From the NCBI GenBank assembly GCA_026397725.1, contig JAPLUI010000380.1, positions 1 through 51,951 of the forward strand: a DNA stretch of 51,951 nucleotides, written 5' to 3'. The translations under genes and the position numbers were made by a program. The stretch comes from Verrucomicrobiota bacterium (GTDB taxonomy: Bacteria; Verrucomicrobiota; Verrucomicrobiia; Verrucomicrobiales; Akkermansiaceae). Positions within the stretch are counted from its first letter, which is position 1. Every line of letters starts with the position of its first letter. Under the pieces are notes generated by a model, which made no database searches, was not told the origin of the DNA, and was given only the letters and a program-made list of their open reading frames with translations. Positions 9,768 through 18,159 of this stretch are shown here, one piece after another.

Positions 9768-10952
9768 TTAGCCGAGTGGCAGCTTGAAGGCAAACGCGGA
9801 GCCGCTGCCGACCTGGCTTTGCACGGAGATGGTGCCGCCGTGACCATCGACGATGCGGCGGACGATGGCGAGGCCGAGGCCGGTGCTTAGTTCGCCGGCG
9901 GTGGTTTGGACGTTGGCTCTGCCGAAGGCTTTGAAGAGTTTGGGCAAATCCGCCTCGGGGATGCCCTGGCCCTGGTCGGTGACCGTCACCGTCGCCTGAC
10001 TGTCGTCGCAGGCGAGGCGGATGGTGACGCGGGTGTGCGGGTGGGAATACTTCACGGCGTTGCCGATGAGGTTGTTGAGCACCTGCTCGATTTTTCCGCT
10101 GTCGATGGTGAGCAGGGGCAGCATGGCGTCCGCCTCGAAATCCAGCTCGATGTGTTTTTGCTGCGCGAGCACGCGGTTGAGCGACACATTGCGGCGGGCC
10201 AGTGCGCTCAGGTCGGTGGGCGTGCGGTTGAGTTGGAGTTGGCCGGATTCGATGGTGGAGACGTCTAACAACTCATCGATGAGATGGAGCATGAACTCGC
10301 TGGTGGACTTGATGGTGGAGACAAACTCGCGTTGGTCGGCGTCGAGTACGGCGAAGGCGTCGGTTTCGAGGAAGTCGCTGTAGGCGAGGATGACGCCGAG
10401 CGGGTTGCGCAGGTCGTGGGCGGCCATGCCCAACAGCCGGTTTTTTTGTTCGTTGAGTTGTTCGAGGGAGTGATTGCGGTCGAGGATTTGGCTTTGGCTT
10501 TCGCGCAGGGCGTGCAGGGCCTCGTGGAGTTGGCGGCGGACGCGGCAGGCATTGGCGTGGTAGCGGACGCGAGCGAGCAACTCGATGGGATCGGGAAGTT
10601 TGACGATGTAATCATTGGCCCCGGCCTCGAAGGCGGCTTTTTTGATGACGGGTTCTTCTTTGGTCGAGAGGACGATGACCGGGATGTCCTTGAGTTGCGG
10701 GCAATTCCGATAGGCTTTGACGAGATCCAAGCCGTCGGCGTCGGGCATGACCAGGTCTTGGAGGATGACCATGGGGGCAAGCGATGTGGCGGTGGCGATG
10801 GCCTGCGAGCCATCGGCGCAGTAATGGAAATCGAGGTCTGGCTGGGCATGCAGGATGCGTCGGATGGCTTCGCCGATGATGGGTTGATCATCGACGAGGA
10901 GGACCATGGCCGGGGCCTGCGCGTCGTGCGGGAATTGGCTTGGCGGGTTCAT
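9768..10952 (-). CDS. Receiver-histidine kinase (response regulator fused to HisKA/HATPase)
   Basis: A 394-residue soluble protein: N-terminal receiver (about 15-135, LLVDDQ, phospho-acceptor Asp66 in ILQDLVMP, VLSTKEEP, NDYIVKLP), a coiled linker (about 140-170), HisKA with His179 in GMAAHDLRNPLG, and HATPase with NLIGNAVKYS, DQGQGIP and STGLGLAIVRR. It lacks a sensor domain, so its input must be phosphoryl transfer to the receiver. It directly follows CheB, the position held by the GGDEF regulator WspR in Wsp operons. That makes it a likely output of the CheA-like kinase, passing the signal to further phosphorelay partners. The ATG at 10952 overlaps the cheB stop as ATGA, suggesting coupled translation; an in-frame ATG at 10970 is less likely. 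Confidence 0.88.
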   Translation of the reverse strand: MNPPSQFPHDAQAPAMVLLVDDQPIIGEAIRRILHAQPDLDFHYCADGSQAIATATSLAPMVILQDLVMPDADGLDLVKAYRNCPQLKDIPVIVLSTKEEPVIKKAAFEAGANDYIVKLPDPIELLARVRYHANACRVRRQLHEALHALRESQSQILDRNHSLEQLNEQKNRLLGMAAHDLRNPLGVILAYSDFLETDAFAVLDADQREFVSTIKSTSEFMLHLIDELLDVSTIESGQLQLNRTPTDLSALARRNVSLNRVLAQQKHIELDFEADAMLPLLTIDSGKIEQVLNNLIGNAVKYSHPHTRVTIRLACDDSQATVTVTDQGQGIPEADLPKLFKAFGRANVQTTAGELSTGLGLAIVRRIVDGHGGTISVQSQVGSGSAFAFKLPLG

Positions 10953-11965
10953 TGGGAGGATTGGATCCATTGGTTGATGCGGGCTGCGATTGAGGCAAGC
11001 GGGAGGATTTCGGCGGCGAATGGGGCGGCGGCCTTGGGCATGCCGAAGAGGGCGGACGAGGCTTCATTCTGGGCGATGGTAAGAAACCCGGCGTCGCGCA
11101 TGGCTTGGAGGCCGGCGGCACCGTCGCGGCCCATGCCGGTGAGGATGATGCCCAGGGCGCGGCCCTTCCAGTGGCGAGCGATGCTGGCAAAGAAGACATC
11201 CACCGACGGTTGATAGGCGAGCCCGCCGAGGTTGGGGTTGTAGCGCAGGCGGGCGCAGGCGTGGGCTTCGAGGTGGCCGTCTTTGCCGGCGAGGAAAATG
11301 CGGCCGGCTTGGAGCTGGTCGCCCTCGGTGACGAGTTGGAGGGGGTCTTTGCTGAAGTCTTTGAGCCAGCGGGCGAGATCATCGATGAAACGCGCGTCAA
11401 TATGTTGGATGATGACCACGGCGGCCTGGTTGACGGGTGCGAGGGCCGTGAGGATTTCCGCCAGGGCGGCCGGGCCGCCGGCGGAACAGCCGATGGCCAC
11501 CAGGGTATCGGTGGCCCCGGGAGCGCCGCACGCGAGACTGTTAGGTTGGCAGGCAGGTGGGGCGGCGGACTGCTGGTGATCGGTGATGATGGCCGCCATT
11601 TGGGCGAGTTTCTGCAGGAACTCGTGGCGCCCGGCATTGCTGGCAAGTGAGGGGGTGGTGATGACATCCAGGGCACCCGCGCCCATGGCCTCGAACGCGA
11701 GTCCGCAGTTATGGTTGACCGAAGCGGTGACGACGAGGATGGCGGTCGGGCTGGAGCGCATGATTTCGCGGGTGGCCTGGGCGCCGTTCATGCCGGGCAT
11801 GACGAGGTCCATGAGCACGAGGTCCGGTGGGGATTGCCGGCAGAGGCGAACGGCTTCCGGGCCGCTGTTGGCGGTCCAGAGCACGCGGTGTTCGTGGTTT
11901 GAGTCAAGGGTTGCGCGGATGGCTTGGGTGGCCATGTCCATGTCGTTGACGATGCCGATGTTCAT
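10949..11965 (-). CDS. cheB: CheB-type protein-glutamate methylesterase (WspF-like)
   Basis: A 338-residue protein with an N-terminal receiver (Asp53 in LVLMDLVMPGMNG) and a C-terminal methylesterase domain (about 150-335). The catalytic triad is visible: Ser161 in GCSAGG, His188 in IIQHID and Asp281 in TGMGRDGA. It removes methyl groups from (or deamidates) the receptor encoded at the head of the operon, and its activity should rise when CheA phosphorylates the receiver. It overlaps cheA upstream and the receiver-kinase gene downstream by 4 bp each (ATGA). Length and motifs are normal for the family, and the order matches wspF. Confidence 0.95.
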   Translation of the reverse strand: MNIGIVNDMDMATQAIRATLDSNHEHRVLWTANSGPEAVRLCRQSPPDLVLMDLVMPGMNGAQATREIMRSSPTAILVVTASVNHNCGLAFEAMGAGALDVITTPSLASNAGRHEFLQKLAQMAAIITDHQQSAAPPACQPNSLACGAPGATDTLVAIGCSAGGPAALAEILTALAPVNQAAVVIIQHIDARFIDDLARWLKDFSKDPLQLVTEGDQLQAGRIFLAGKDGHLEAHACARLRYNPNLGGLAYQPSVDVFFASIARHWKGRALGIILTGMGRDGAAGLQAMRDAGFLTIAQNEASSALFGMPKAAAPFAAEILPLASIAARINQWIQSSQ

Positions 11966-14148
11966 GAGGGTGAATCTTCGCCGAGGACGGCTGCCACCGC
12001 ACGGGCAAAACTGGCGTCCTGGAAACTGCCTTTGGTTAGATAATGGTCCGCCCCGGCGTCAAGTCCGCGCAGGCGGTCTTCTGCGCGGTCTTTATAGGAC
12101 ACGATGATGACGGGCGTCTCGCGCAGGCGGGCGTCATTTTTGATCAGGCGAGTGAGTTCGATGCCATCCATGCGCGGCATGTCCACGTCGGTAATGATGG
12201 CGGCGAAGCGGCCGGTACGGGCGGCGTTCCAGCCGTCCATGCCATCCACGGCCACCTCGACGGCATAGCCGAGGGAGGTGAGGAGTTTGCGTTCGAGTTC
12301 GCGCACGGTGAGGGAATCGTCCACCACCAGGATTTGTCGTTGGGCTTTGGCCAGCTCGGACGACTTGGCGGTGATGCCGGGCAGCGGGCCGCCGGCCGCC
12401 ATGCGGCGTACCGAGAGCAGGAAATCCTCGACGTCGATGAGGAGCATGGGAGCACCGTCTTCGGTGAGGGCGGCGGCGGCGATGTCGCGCACGCGGCCGA
12501 GGTGTTGGTCGAGTGCCTGGACGACGATTTCGCCCGCGCCGAGGAAGCGGGAGACGACCACGCCGAAGAGTTCGCCCGCCGGGGTGGCTAACAGGAGGAG
12601 GTTGAGCTGATCGCGGGCGGCAGGTTCCAGCGGGCGGCCAAGGACGGCGGCACCGTCCACGATGCCGACGCGGGATTGGCCGACGGTGACATACTGGACG
12701 CCTTCGACGGATTCGAGGTCGGCGGCGGGGAGGCAGAGGACGCGTTCGACTTTGGCGAGCGGGATGGCATAGGGTTCGCCGGCGATCTGGAACACCAGGG
12801 CCTTGAGCACCGAGAGGGAAATGGGCAATTGGAGGACCAAGGCCGTCCCCTGCGCGGGGGTGGAGGACATTCTCACCGTGCCGCGGGCGTCTCTCACCGC
12901 CGCTTGGACCACGTCGAGACCTACGCCGCGGCCGGAGATCTCGGTGACTTCGGAGCGCAGCGAGAAGCCGGGGAGGAACAGGAATTCGAGCAGTTCGGCA
13001 TGGCCGAGATGAGTGGCGGTGAGGGCGTCGGTGAGGCCGCGGGTGACGACCTGTGAGCGGAGGTGCTCGTGATCCACGCCGCGACCATCATCGGTCACCC
13101 GGATGATGAGAAACCCGGCGCTGTGGGAGGCTTCGATGACGAGCAGGCCGGTGGCTGGCTTGCCGGCGGCGGCACGCTCAGGCGGGGACTCGAGGCCGTG
13201 GTCGATGGCGTTGCGCAGCAGGTGCAGCAAGGGGGATTCGATTTTTTCCAACAGGTCACGATCGACCTCGACGGTCTCACCGCGGAGTTGGAAGGAGACG
13301 TCGCGTCCGAGGCGGCGGGCGGTATCGCGCACGGCGCGGCGCAGCGAGGGAGCGATGGAGCCAAAGGGCATCATGCGACAGGCCAGAGCCTGCCCGTAGA
13401 GACGTTGCGAGAGGTCGGAGGCATTTCTCTCAAAGCGATCGAATTCGGCCAGGCTGGTAAGCACGAGCTGGTCGCCGGCCGCGACCATTGCCTGCAAATG
13501 GCGGAGGGCAGGAGTCGGATTTTCACCGGTGGCAGCGGCAGTGATGGCCGCTTCGAGGCGGGTGGCGGTTTGGCGTTGGTGAGAGTGGAGCCGCCTGAGG
13601 TGGTTGGCAAAGTTGCGGATGCGGCGCCAGGCGACCAACGATTCGCCGGCGCTGGCCAGCATGAGATCGAGGCTGTCTGAGGTGACCCGCAACGTGCGGG
13701 CATCCCCGGTGATGTTATCCGTGAGGGTGGTTTCGGGTGGTGCGGCTTGGGTGCCCGGAGCGGCAGCCGCTTGTTCCGGCGGGCCGGCGAGGAAGGCGGC
13801 CACCTGGGGCTGCAAGTGGGCGGGAGCTGCCGCAGTGGCGAGGCGTGCGAGCAAGTCGATGCCGCTGAGCAAGTGGTCGATCATCGTGCTATCGATGGAG
13901 CCCTGGCGTTGTTGTGCCGAGACAAAGGACTCCTCCATGGCATGAGCGACTTGGACGGCGCCTTCGAGGTCGATGATGCGAGCGGCACCCTTGAGCGAGT
14001 GGGCGGCTCGCATGAGGGATTCGAGAATGGCGGGGTCGTGGGAGTTTTTTTCCAAGGCCAGGAGGTTGTCGCTCAAGACCCGGCACTGGGATTCGCACTC
14101 GGTCTGAAAGAGTGCGGCCAGGGAAAAGCTGCTAAGGTCGTCGCTCAT
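11962..14148 (-). CDS. cheA: CheA-receiver hybrid kinase (WspE-like)
   Basis: A 728-residue cytoplasmic kinase: Hpt (about 5-110, phospho-acceptor His50 in AAHSLKGAARI), a dimerisation segment, HATPase (LLRNAIDHGLE, TDDGRGVD, GRGVGLDVV), a CheW-like domain (about 455-590) and a C-terminal receiver (ILVVDDSLTVRE, ITDVDMPRMDG, HYLTKGSF). There is no clear P2 (CheY-binding) domain, and the receiver is fused; both are features of WspE-type kinases rather than of E. coli CheA. It should couple to the receptor through the two CheW proteins and phosphorylate CheB and the downstream receiver-kinase. The ATG at 14148 starts 4 bp after the upstream CheW stop. The 20 residues further upstream in frame fall inside the CheW gene. 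Confidence 0.95.
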   Translation of the reverse strand: MSDDLSSFSLAALFQTECESQCRVLSDNLLALEKNSHDPAILESLMRAAHSLKGAARIIDLEGAVQVAHAMEESFVSAQQRQGSIDSTMIDHLLSGIDLLARLATAAAPAHLQPQVAAFLAGPPEQAAAAPGTQAAPPETTLTDNITGDARTLRVTSDSLDLMLASAGESLVAWRRIRNFANHLRRLHSHQRQTATRLEAAITAAATGENPTPALRHLQAMVAAGDQLVLTSLAEFDRFERNASDLSQRLYGQALACRMMPFGSIAPSLRRAVRDTARRLGRDVSFQLRGETVEVDRDLLEKIESPLLHLLRNAIDHGLESPPERAAAGKPATGLLVIEASHSAGFLIIRVTDDGRGVDHEHLRSQVVTRGLTDALTATHLGHAELLEFLFLPGFSLRSEVTEISGRGVGLDVVQAAVRDARGTVRMSSTPAQGTALVLQLPISLSVLKALVFQIAGEPYAIPLAKVERVLCLPAADLESVEGVQYVTVGQSRVGIVDGAAVLGRPLEPAARDQLNLLLLATPAGELFGVVVSRFLGAGEIVVQALDQHLGRVRDIAAAALTEDGAPMLLIDVEDFLLSVRRMAAGGPLPGITAKSSELAKAQRQILVVDDSLTVRELERKLLTSLGYAVEVAVDGMDGWNAARTGRFAAIITDVDMPRMDGIELTRLIKNDARLRETPVIIVSYKDRAEDRLRGLDAGADHYLTKGSFQDASFARAVAAVLGEDSPS

Positions 14149-14152
14149 GAGA

Positions 14153-14689
14153 TTATCTGGCCACGCCATCGAAGGCTTTGAAGAGCGACTCCGCATCCAG
14201 CCAGGCAATGTCCTGGCCGGTGCGGCAGGGGAAAATGCCTTTCACATGGGCACGGCCAGCGGCGTCCATGGTGGCGGGCACGGGCATGAGCGCGGCACGC
14301 TCGAATTCCGCCACGCCCTCGGCCACGTCCACCTGACAAGCGACGCGCCAAGCGCCGAGTGTGAGCACCAGCAACATGGGACGGGGGCTGACCGGCCCTG
14401 GAGCGCAGCCGAGGAGCTTGGCCAGGGAAAAGCATAAGGTGACCGCGCCACGGACGTTGACGACACCGGCGAGTGAGGCGCTGCGGTGGGGCATGGAATG
14501 GAGCGCGGGTAGCGGGGCGGTGAGATCAAGGTGAGTGGGTTCGATGCCGAAGCGTTCGCCACCCACGCGGAACAAAAAGAGGACCAGGCGTCCGAGTTGG
14601 TGCGTGGCGGGTGGGATGGCAGCGATTTCGGCACGCCATTTTTCGCGGTCGGAGGAAGCGGGCAGGCGCTGGGAAAATGCGGGGGTCAT
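14153..14689 (-). CDS. cheW: CheW-like coupling protein (WspD-like)
   Basis: A 178-residue protein carrying a CheW domain over about residues 30-170. Visible marks are LVLFLFRVGGERFGIEP, the GVVNVRGAVTLCFSLAKLLG core, and the loop around VAEGVAEFE. CheW proteins scaffold receptor and CheA. It lies between cheR and cheA, as wspD does, and overlaps the cheR stop by 4 bp (ATGA at 14686-14689). It has an N-terminal extension of about 30 residues compared with minimal CheW proteins, which is also usual for WspD-type members. Confidence 0.88.
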   Translation of the reverse strand: MTPAFSQRLPASSDREKWRAEIAAIPPATHQLGRLVLFLFRVGGERFGIEPTHLDLTAPLPALHSMPHRSASLAGVVNVRGAVTLCFSLAKLLGCAPGPVSPRPMLLVLTLGAWRVACQVDVAEGVAEFERAALMPVPATMDAAGRAHVKGIFPCRTGQDIAWLDAESLFKAFDGVAR

Positions 14690-15921
14690 GGGGCGTAGAG
14701 CGGGTTGGCGCGGCGGCGCAACTGGGCGGCGGCAGGGCTGCGGCCGAGTAATTCAAGGAGGGCCGCGAGGTGGGCCAGGGATTCGAAGTGAGCGGGATCC
14801 AGGTAAAGGGCCTTGCGGTAAGAGGCCTCGGCGAGGTCCCCGCGTCCGAGGGCCTCACTCACCAGTCCATGAAGGCAAAAAAACTCTGCCGTGGGTTGTT
14901 CCGAGGCGGCCAGGTGCTCGAGCATGTCTGCTGCTGCGCTTAAGTGACCGGCATCGGCGAGTGAGCGGGCGGATTCGAGCGAGTGGATCGCAGGGGGCCG
15001 AGCTGTCGTGGCCGATGGCTGCCTGGGCACTGAGGCGACGGCACGCGGGGCGGCCTTTGGGGGGGGCGGCGCTGGCAGGCGGGCACGACCGCGAGGCCCC
15101 GGCGCATGGGGCAGGCCTGGGTCAGGACTTGGAGGTGCGCCGGGCATTTTCGTGCAGGCGAAGGCCATGGGGATTCTGGTGGCGACGAAGCCACATTGGA
15201 GAGCCACGGGCGGTTCGACGGGACCGAGAAAGAGGATCCCGTCGTCGCTGAGAGCCTCACGCAAGTTGGTGAGCACCGCGTGCTGGGTTTCCCGGGCGAA
15301 ATATATCAAGGCATTGCGGCAAAAGATCACCTCGCATCTTGGCAAGGGCGGGGAGGGCTTGACAAGGTTCATGCACTCAAACCCGACCAAGCCCCGGACC
15401 CTCGCCGCCACTCTCCGGCGCCCGTCGCCCACATCATCAAAATACCCGCCCCACATCGCAGCATCGAATCCCGGGCGAAACGAATTGCGTCGGTAGATCG
15501 CTTGCCTGGCCCGCGCAAGCGAGTTTTCACTGAGGTCTCCAGCACGGATGTTGAAGAGGTCGGGAGTGAGCCCCGCAGCGAGCAGGCAGATGGCGATGGA
15601 GAAAGGTTCCTCGCCGGTGGCGCAGGGCAGCGAAAGCACCCGCAGGCATGCTCCCGGGTGGGCGGGATGCCAGGTTTGAGTCGTCCACCGGGCCAGTGCC
15701 TCGAACGCTTCAGGATGGCGGAAAAACCAGGTCTCGGGGACGAGTGAGGCTTCGAGCAGGGATTGCCATTCGGGGGTGGCGGGATCTAACAACCTGTGCG
15801 GGTGGGCGCAGGCCTGGATGGCGCGGCGGATTTCCGCGCGGAGAAACGCCTCGCCCGTCTGCGCGGCATCTATGCCGGCGTGCGAGCGGAGGGTTTCGAG
15901 GATATCATTTTCAGAAATCAT
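14686..15921 (-). CDS. cheR: CheR-type methyltransferase with C-terminal TPR (WspC-like)
   Basis: A 411-residue S-adenosylmethionine-dependent methyltransferase that should methylate receptor glutamates. The N-terminal all-helical CheR domain (about 1-70) is followed by the catalytic domain (about 70-275) with ETWFFRHPE, the SAM loop LSLPCATGEEP, DLSENSLARA and IFCRNALIYF. A proline/alanine-rich linker leads to a TPR-like segment (about 325-405, with LADAGHLSAAADMLEH and GRGDLAEASYRKAL). CheR plus TPR is the WspC arrangement. The start at 15921 overlaps the upstream CheW stop by 4 bp (ATGA). The very long in-frame extension upstream is out-of-frame reading of that CheW gene and was discarded. 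Confidence 0.93.
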   Translation of the reverse strand: MISENDILETLRSHAGIDAAQTGEAFLRAEIRRAIQACAHPHRLLDPATPEWQSLLEASLVPETWFFRHPEAFEALARWTTQTWHPAHPGACLRVLSLPCATGEEPFSIAICLLAAGLTPDLFNIRAGDLSENSLARARQAIYRRNSFRPGFDAAMWGGYFDDVGDGRRRVAARVRGLVGFECMNLVKPSPPLPRCEVIFCRNALIYFARETQHAVLTNLREALSDDGILFLGPVEPPVALQCGFVATRIPMAFACTKMPGAPPSPDPGLPHAPGPRGRARLPAPPPPKAAPRAVASVPRQPSATTARPPAIHSLESARSLADAGHLSAAADMLEHLAASEQPTAEFFCLHGLVSEALGRGDLAEASYRKALYLDPAHFESLAHLAALLELLGRSPAAAQLRRRANPLYAP

Positions 15922-16370
15922 ATCTCCTGCGTCGTTAGAGTCTCCCACACCTCGGCGGTGAGCAGGGCATGCGGGTGCAAGCGTTGAATCCATTGGTCGC
16001 CGTGTGCGGCCACCCGACCCGCACCCGGGAACTCGGCGGCGCGGGCCCCCGGTTCGATAAAGTCGCCTTCCTCGAATGACTGCACGCGGGTGAGATTTTC
16101 GCCAAGCAGGCCGAGCATGCGTTCGCGCCCGTCGATATGGATGGTTTGCAGAATGATGCGCGATGAATAGCAGAGCGGGCACGGCTGGCCAGTGAGCAGC
16201 AAGGAGCAGTCGAGCACGGGGACGGGCTGGCCGCGGAAGTTGAGGATGCCGACGACGGCTGGGGGAGCGCCGGGGGCGGCCTTGAGAGCGGCGCAGGGGA
16301 CGACCTTGACGACCGATGCGGTGGCCAGCGCATAGGTATCGGGTCCGGCATCCATCAGGAGGTAGAGCAT
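15918..16370 (-). CDS. cheW: CheW-like coupling protein (WspB-like)
   Basis: A 150-residue minimal CheW domain with MLYLLMDAGPDTYALA at the start and the core VVGILNFRGQPVPVLDCSLLL. It is the second gene of the operon, as wspB is. A C-P-L-C pair in the middle (about residue 65) could bind metal or be incidental. It overlaps the receptor gene stop by one base (TGATG) and overlaps cheR by 4 bp, so translation is almost certainly coupled. Having two CheW proteins in one operon is typical of Wsp-like systems. Confidence 0.88.
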   Translation of the reverse strand: MLYLLMDAGPDTYALATASVVKVVPCAALKAAPGAPPAVVGILNFRGQPVPVLDCSLLLTGQPCPLCYSSRIILQTIHIDGRERMLGLLGENLTRVQSFEEGDFIEPGARAAEFPGAGRVAAHGDQWIQRLHPHALLTAEVWETLTTQEI

Positions 16371-17968
16371 CAGCCGGGGAGTTTGAAACGGGTGACGCCG
16401 GATTGGAGCCCGCGGGTGGCTTCGTTGAGTTGCTCGATGGCACGCGAGCTATCGCGGATGCTCTCGGCGGTGAGGCGGGCGGCCTCGCCGAGCTGGCTGA
16501 GTGCCTCGCTGATTTGCTGGGCGCCGAGGGTTTGGCTCCGCATGCCCTCGCTCACACTCTCCACGCTCGGGGCCAGCGACTGGACCTCGGAAATCACGCG
16601 GTCGAGCTGGCCGCCGACGGACGCAATTTCCGCCGCGCCCCGGCGGAGTTCCTCGGCGAATTTGTCCATGCCCATGACCCCGGAACTCACGGCGCTGACC
16701 ATTTCCTTGACCATCTGCTCGATGTCGCCGGTCGAAGCGGCGGTCTGGTCGGCGAGGCGGCGAATCTCAGTGGCCACCACCGCAAATCCGCGCCCGTATT
16801 CCCCGGCTTTTTCGGCCTCGATGGCCGCGTTGAGCGAGAGCAAATTCGTCTGATCGGCGACCTTGCCAATGGTGGAGACGACCGCATTGATGTTGCCGGC
16901 TTTTTCATTCATCACGCCGAGTTTGGCGGTGATTCCGGTGGAGGCATCCAGGATGCCGCGCATGATTTCTCCCATGCGTCCGAGACCGTCCTTGCCGTCG
17001 GCCGCGAGGGCGCTGGCCTGCTCGGCTACGGTGCTGACCTTGTCGGCGGTTTTCAGGAGTTCCGAACTCGTGGCGCTCATTTCCTTGGCCGTGGCACTGA
17101 TCTCTGCGGAGGTCGTGGCGACTTCGCCCGCAGTGGTCTGCTGTTCCTTGGTGGTCGCGGCGATTGCCACCGCCGAGCTGTTCACCTGCAAGCCGCTGCG
17201 CTGGACCTGCGTGATGAGGTCCGCGAGGGCTTTGATCATCGTCGTGAAACTGCGCGAGAGGGTGCCGATCTCGTCGCCACGCGCCGTGTCTTCGAGGGTG
17301 AGCGTGAAGTCACCGCCGGCCATGCGGCTGGCGGCTGATTCGATGCGAGACAGGGCTCGCGTGATGTTGCGTGCAATGAGGAAACCGGCCAGTGAGACGC
17401 AGATGAGCGCGAGCAGCGTGCCAAACAACACGACCTGTTCGAGTTGTCTGGCGGTCGCGTTGGTTTGTTTCTCAAGCGCGTTGAATTCCGCCAGTTCTAG
17501 ACCCTTGAGGTGCTCGAGCACCGTGACCAACTTCTCCATCTCCCCGGCACTGCGTTCGACGCTGGCCGCGAGAGTGGCTGCCTCCCGAGCTTCGGACTCG
17601 GCTTTGAGTTGGTTCAGCAGCGCCTTGGCCAGCGGGTCGATCCTGGAGATCTCCGCACCACGTCCAAGCGCCCCGGGGGCGTTGCGCAGCGCCTGGATTC
17701 TCTCCTCGGTGCTGGCGAGGACGGCTTCGAGTTTGGCGAGGCTGGGGCGCTTGCCGGTGAGCAGGAACTCCCGTTGCGCATCCTGTGCATCCAGAATGAC
17801 GTCATGGAACGCGTCCAGCTCATCGATGAAGTCGCGCCCGATCTGGCCATCGTGAAAATTCCGCTCAAGCTGCTTGGCCGCGAAGAAGGACATGCTGGAG
17901 AGGACCGCGATCGCCAGGATCGCGATGGCGTACCCGAGGAAGATTTTTTTGCCGATGGTGAATTTCAT
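16370..17968 (-). CDS. Methyl-accepting chemotaxis protein (WspA-like receptor)
   Basis: A 532-residue receptor heading the chemosensory operon. TM1 is at about 9-31, a helical extracytoplasmic domain (4HB_MCP type, rich in Glu/Ala/Leu) at about 32-178, TM2 at about 179-199, HAMP at about 197-250, then the long cytoplasmic coiled coil. The hairpin tip is conserved: ADQTNLLSLNAAIEAEKAGE, then YGRGFAVVATEIRRLADQT. The ATG at 17968 was picked because it begins with a positively charged start followed directly by TM1; 45 upstream in-frame residues look non-coding. No strong ribosome binding site is seen. The ligand cannot be told from sequence; in Wsp systems the receptor responds to surface contact or envelope stress rather than steering a flagellum. 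Confidence 0.92.
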   Translation of the reverse strand: MKFTIGKKIFLGYAIAILAIAVLSSMSFFAAKQLERNFHDGQIGRDFIDELDAFHDVILDAQDAQREFLLTGKRPSLAKLEAVLASTEERIQALRNAPGALGRGAEISRIDPLAKALLNQLKAESEAREAATLAASVERSAGEMEKLVTVLEHLKGLELAEFNALEKQTNATARQLEQVVLFGTLLALICVSLAGFLIARNITRALSRIESAASRMAGGDFTLTLEDTARGDEIGTLSRSFTTMIKALADLITQVQRSGLQVNSSAVAIAATTKEQQTTAGEVATTSAEISATAKEMSATSSELLKTADKVSTVAEQASALAADGKDGLGRMGEIMRGILDASTGITAKLGVMNEKAGNINAVVSTIGKVADQTNLLSLNAAIEAEKAGEYGRGFAVVATEIRRLADQTAASTGDIEQMVKEMVSAVSSGVMGMDKFAEELRRGAAEIASVGGQLDRVISEVQSLAPSVESVSEGMRSQTLGAQQISEALSQLGEAARLTAESIRDSSRAIEQLNEATRGLQSGVTRFKLPG

Positions 17969-18159
17969 GGTTGGGAGTTGGAGAGTTGGATGGGTTTGCA
18001 GGATGCCTGGGCAGTGGGGACCCGCGGGGTTCCTGTCATTTGAGACTATGGACGGCTGGACGGTTATCGCAAAACCCAAAGCGTGCCGCAACCACAAACT
18101 CACCCCATGAATCGGCTCGCCAGCGTGGCGGGATGCCGGTAGGGTTGCGGGAGGGCCTC
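17969..18159. promoter_or_regulatory. Divergent promoter region, chemosensory operon / polymerase gene
   Basis: 191 bp separate two divergent genes and must hold the promoter of the long chemosensory operon. On the minus strand TTGCGA (around 18065) followed 18 bases later by TAGTCT (around 18041) is a weak sigma-70-like candidate. No operator-like palindrome stands out. On the plus strand GGGAGG at about 18149-18154 is a good ribosome binding site for the polymerase gene. Promoter positions are tentative. Confidence 0.35.

Noticed and set aside
13063..13680. Plus-strand open frame of 205 codons inside cheA
   Set aside because: Complementary shadow of a high-GC gene with clear CheA motifs on the minus strand; no family pattern.
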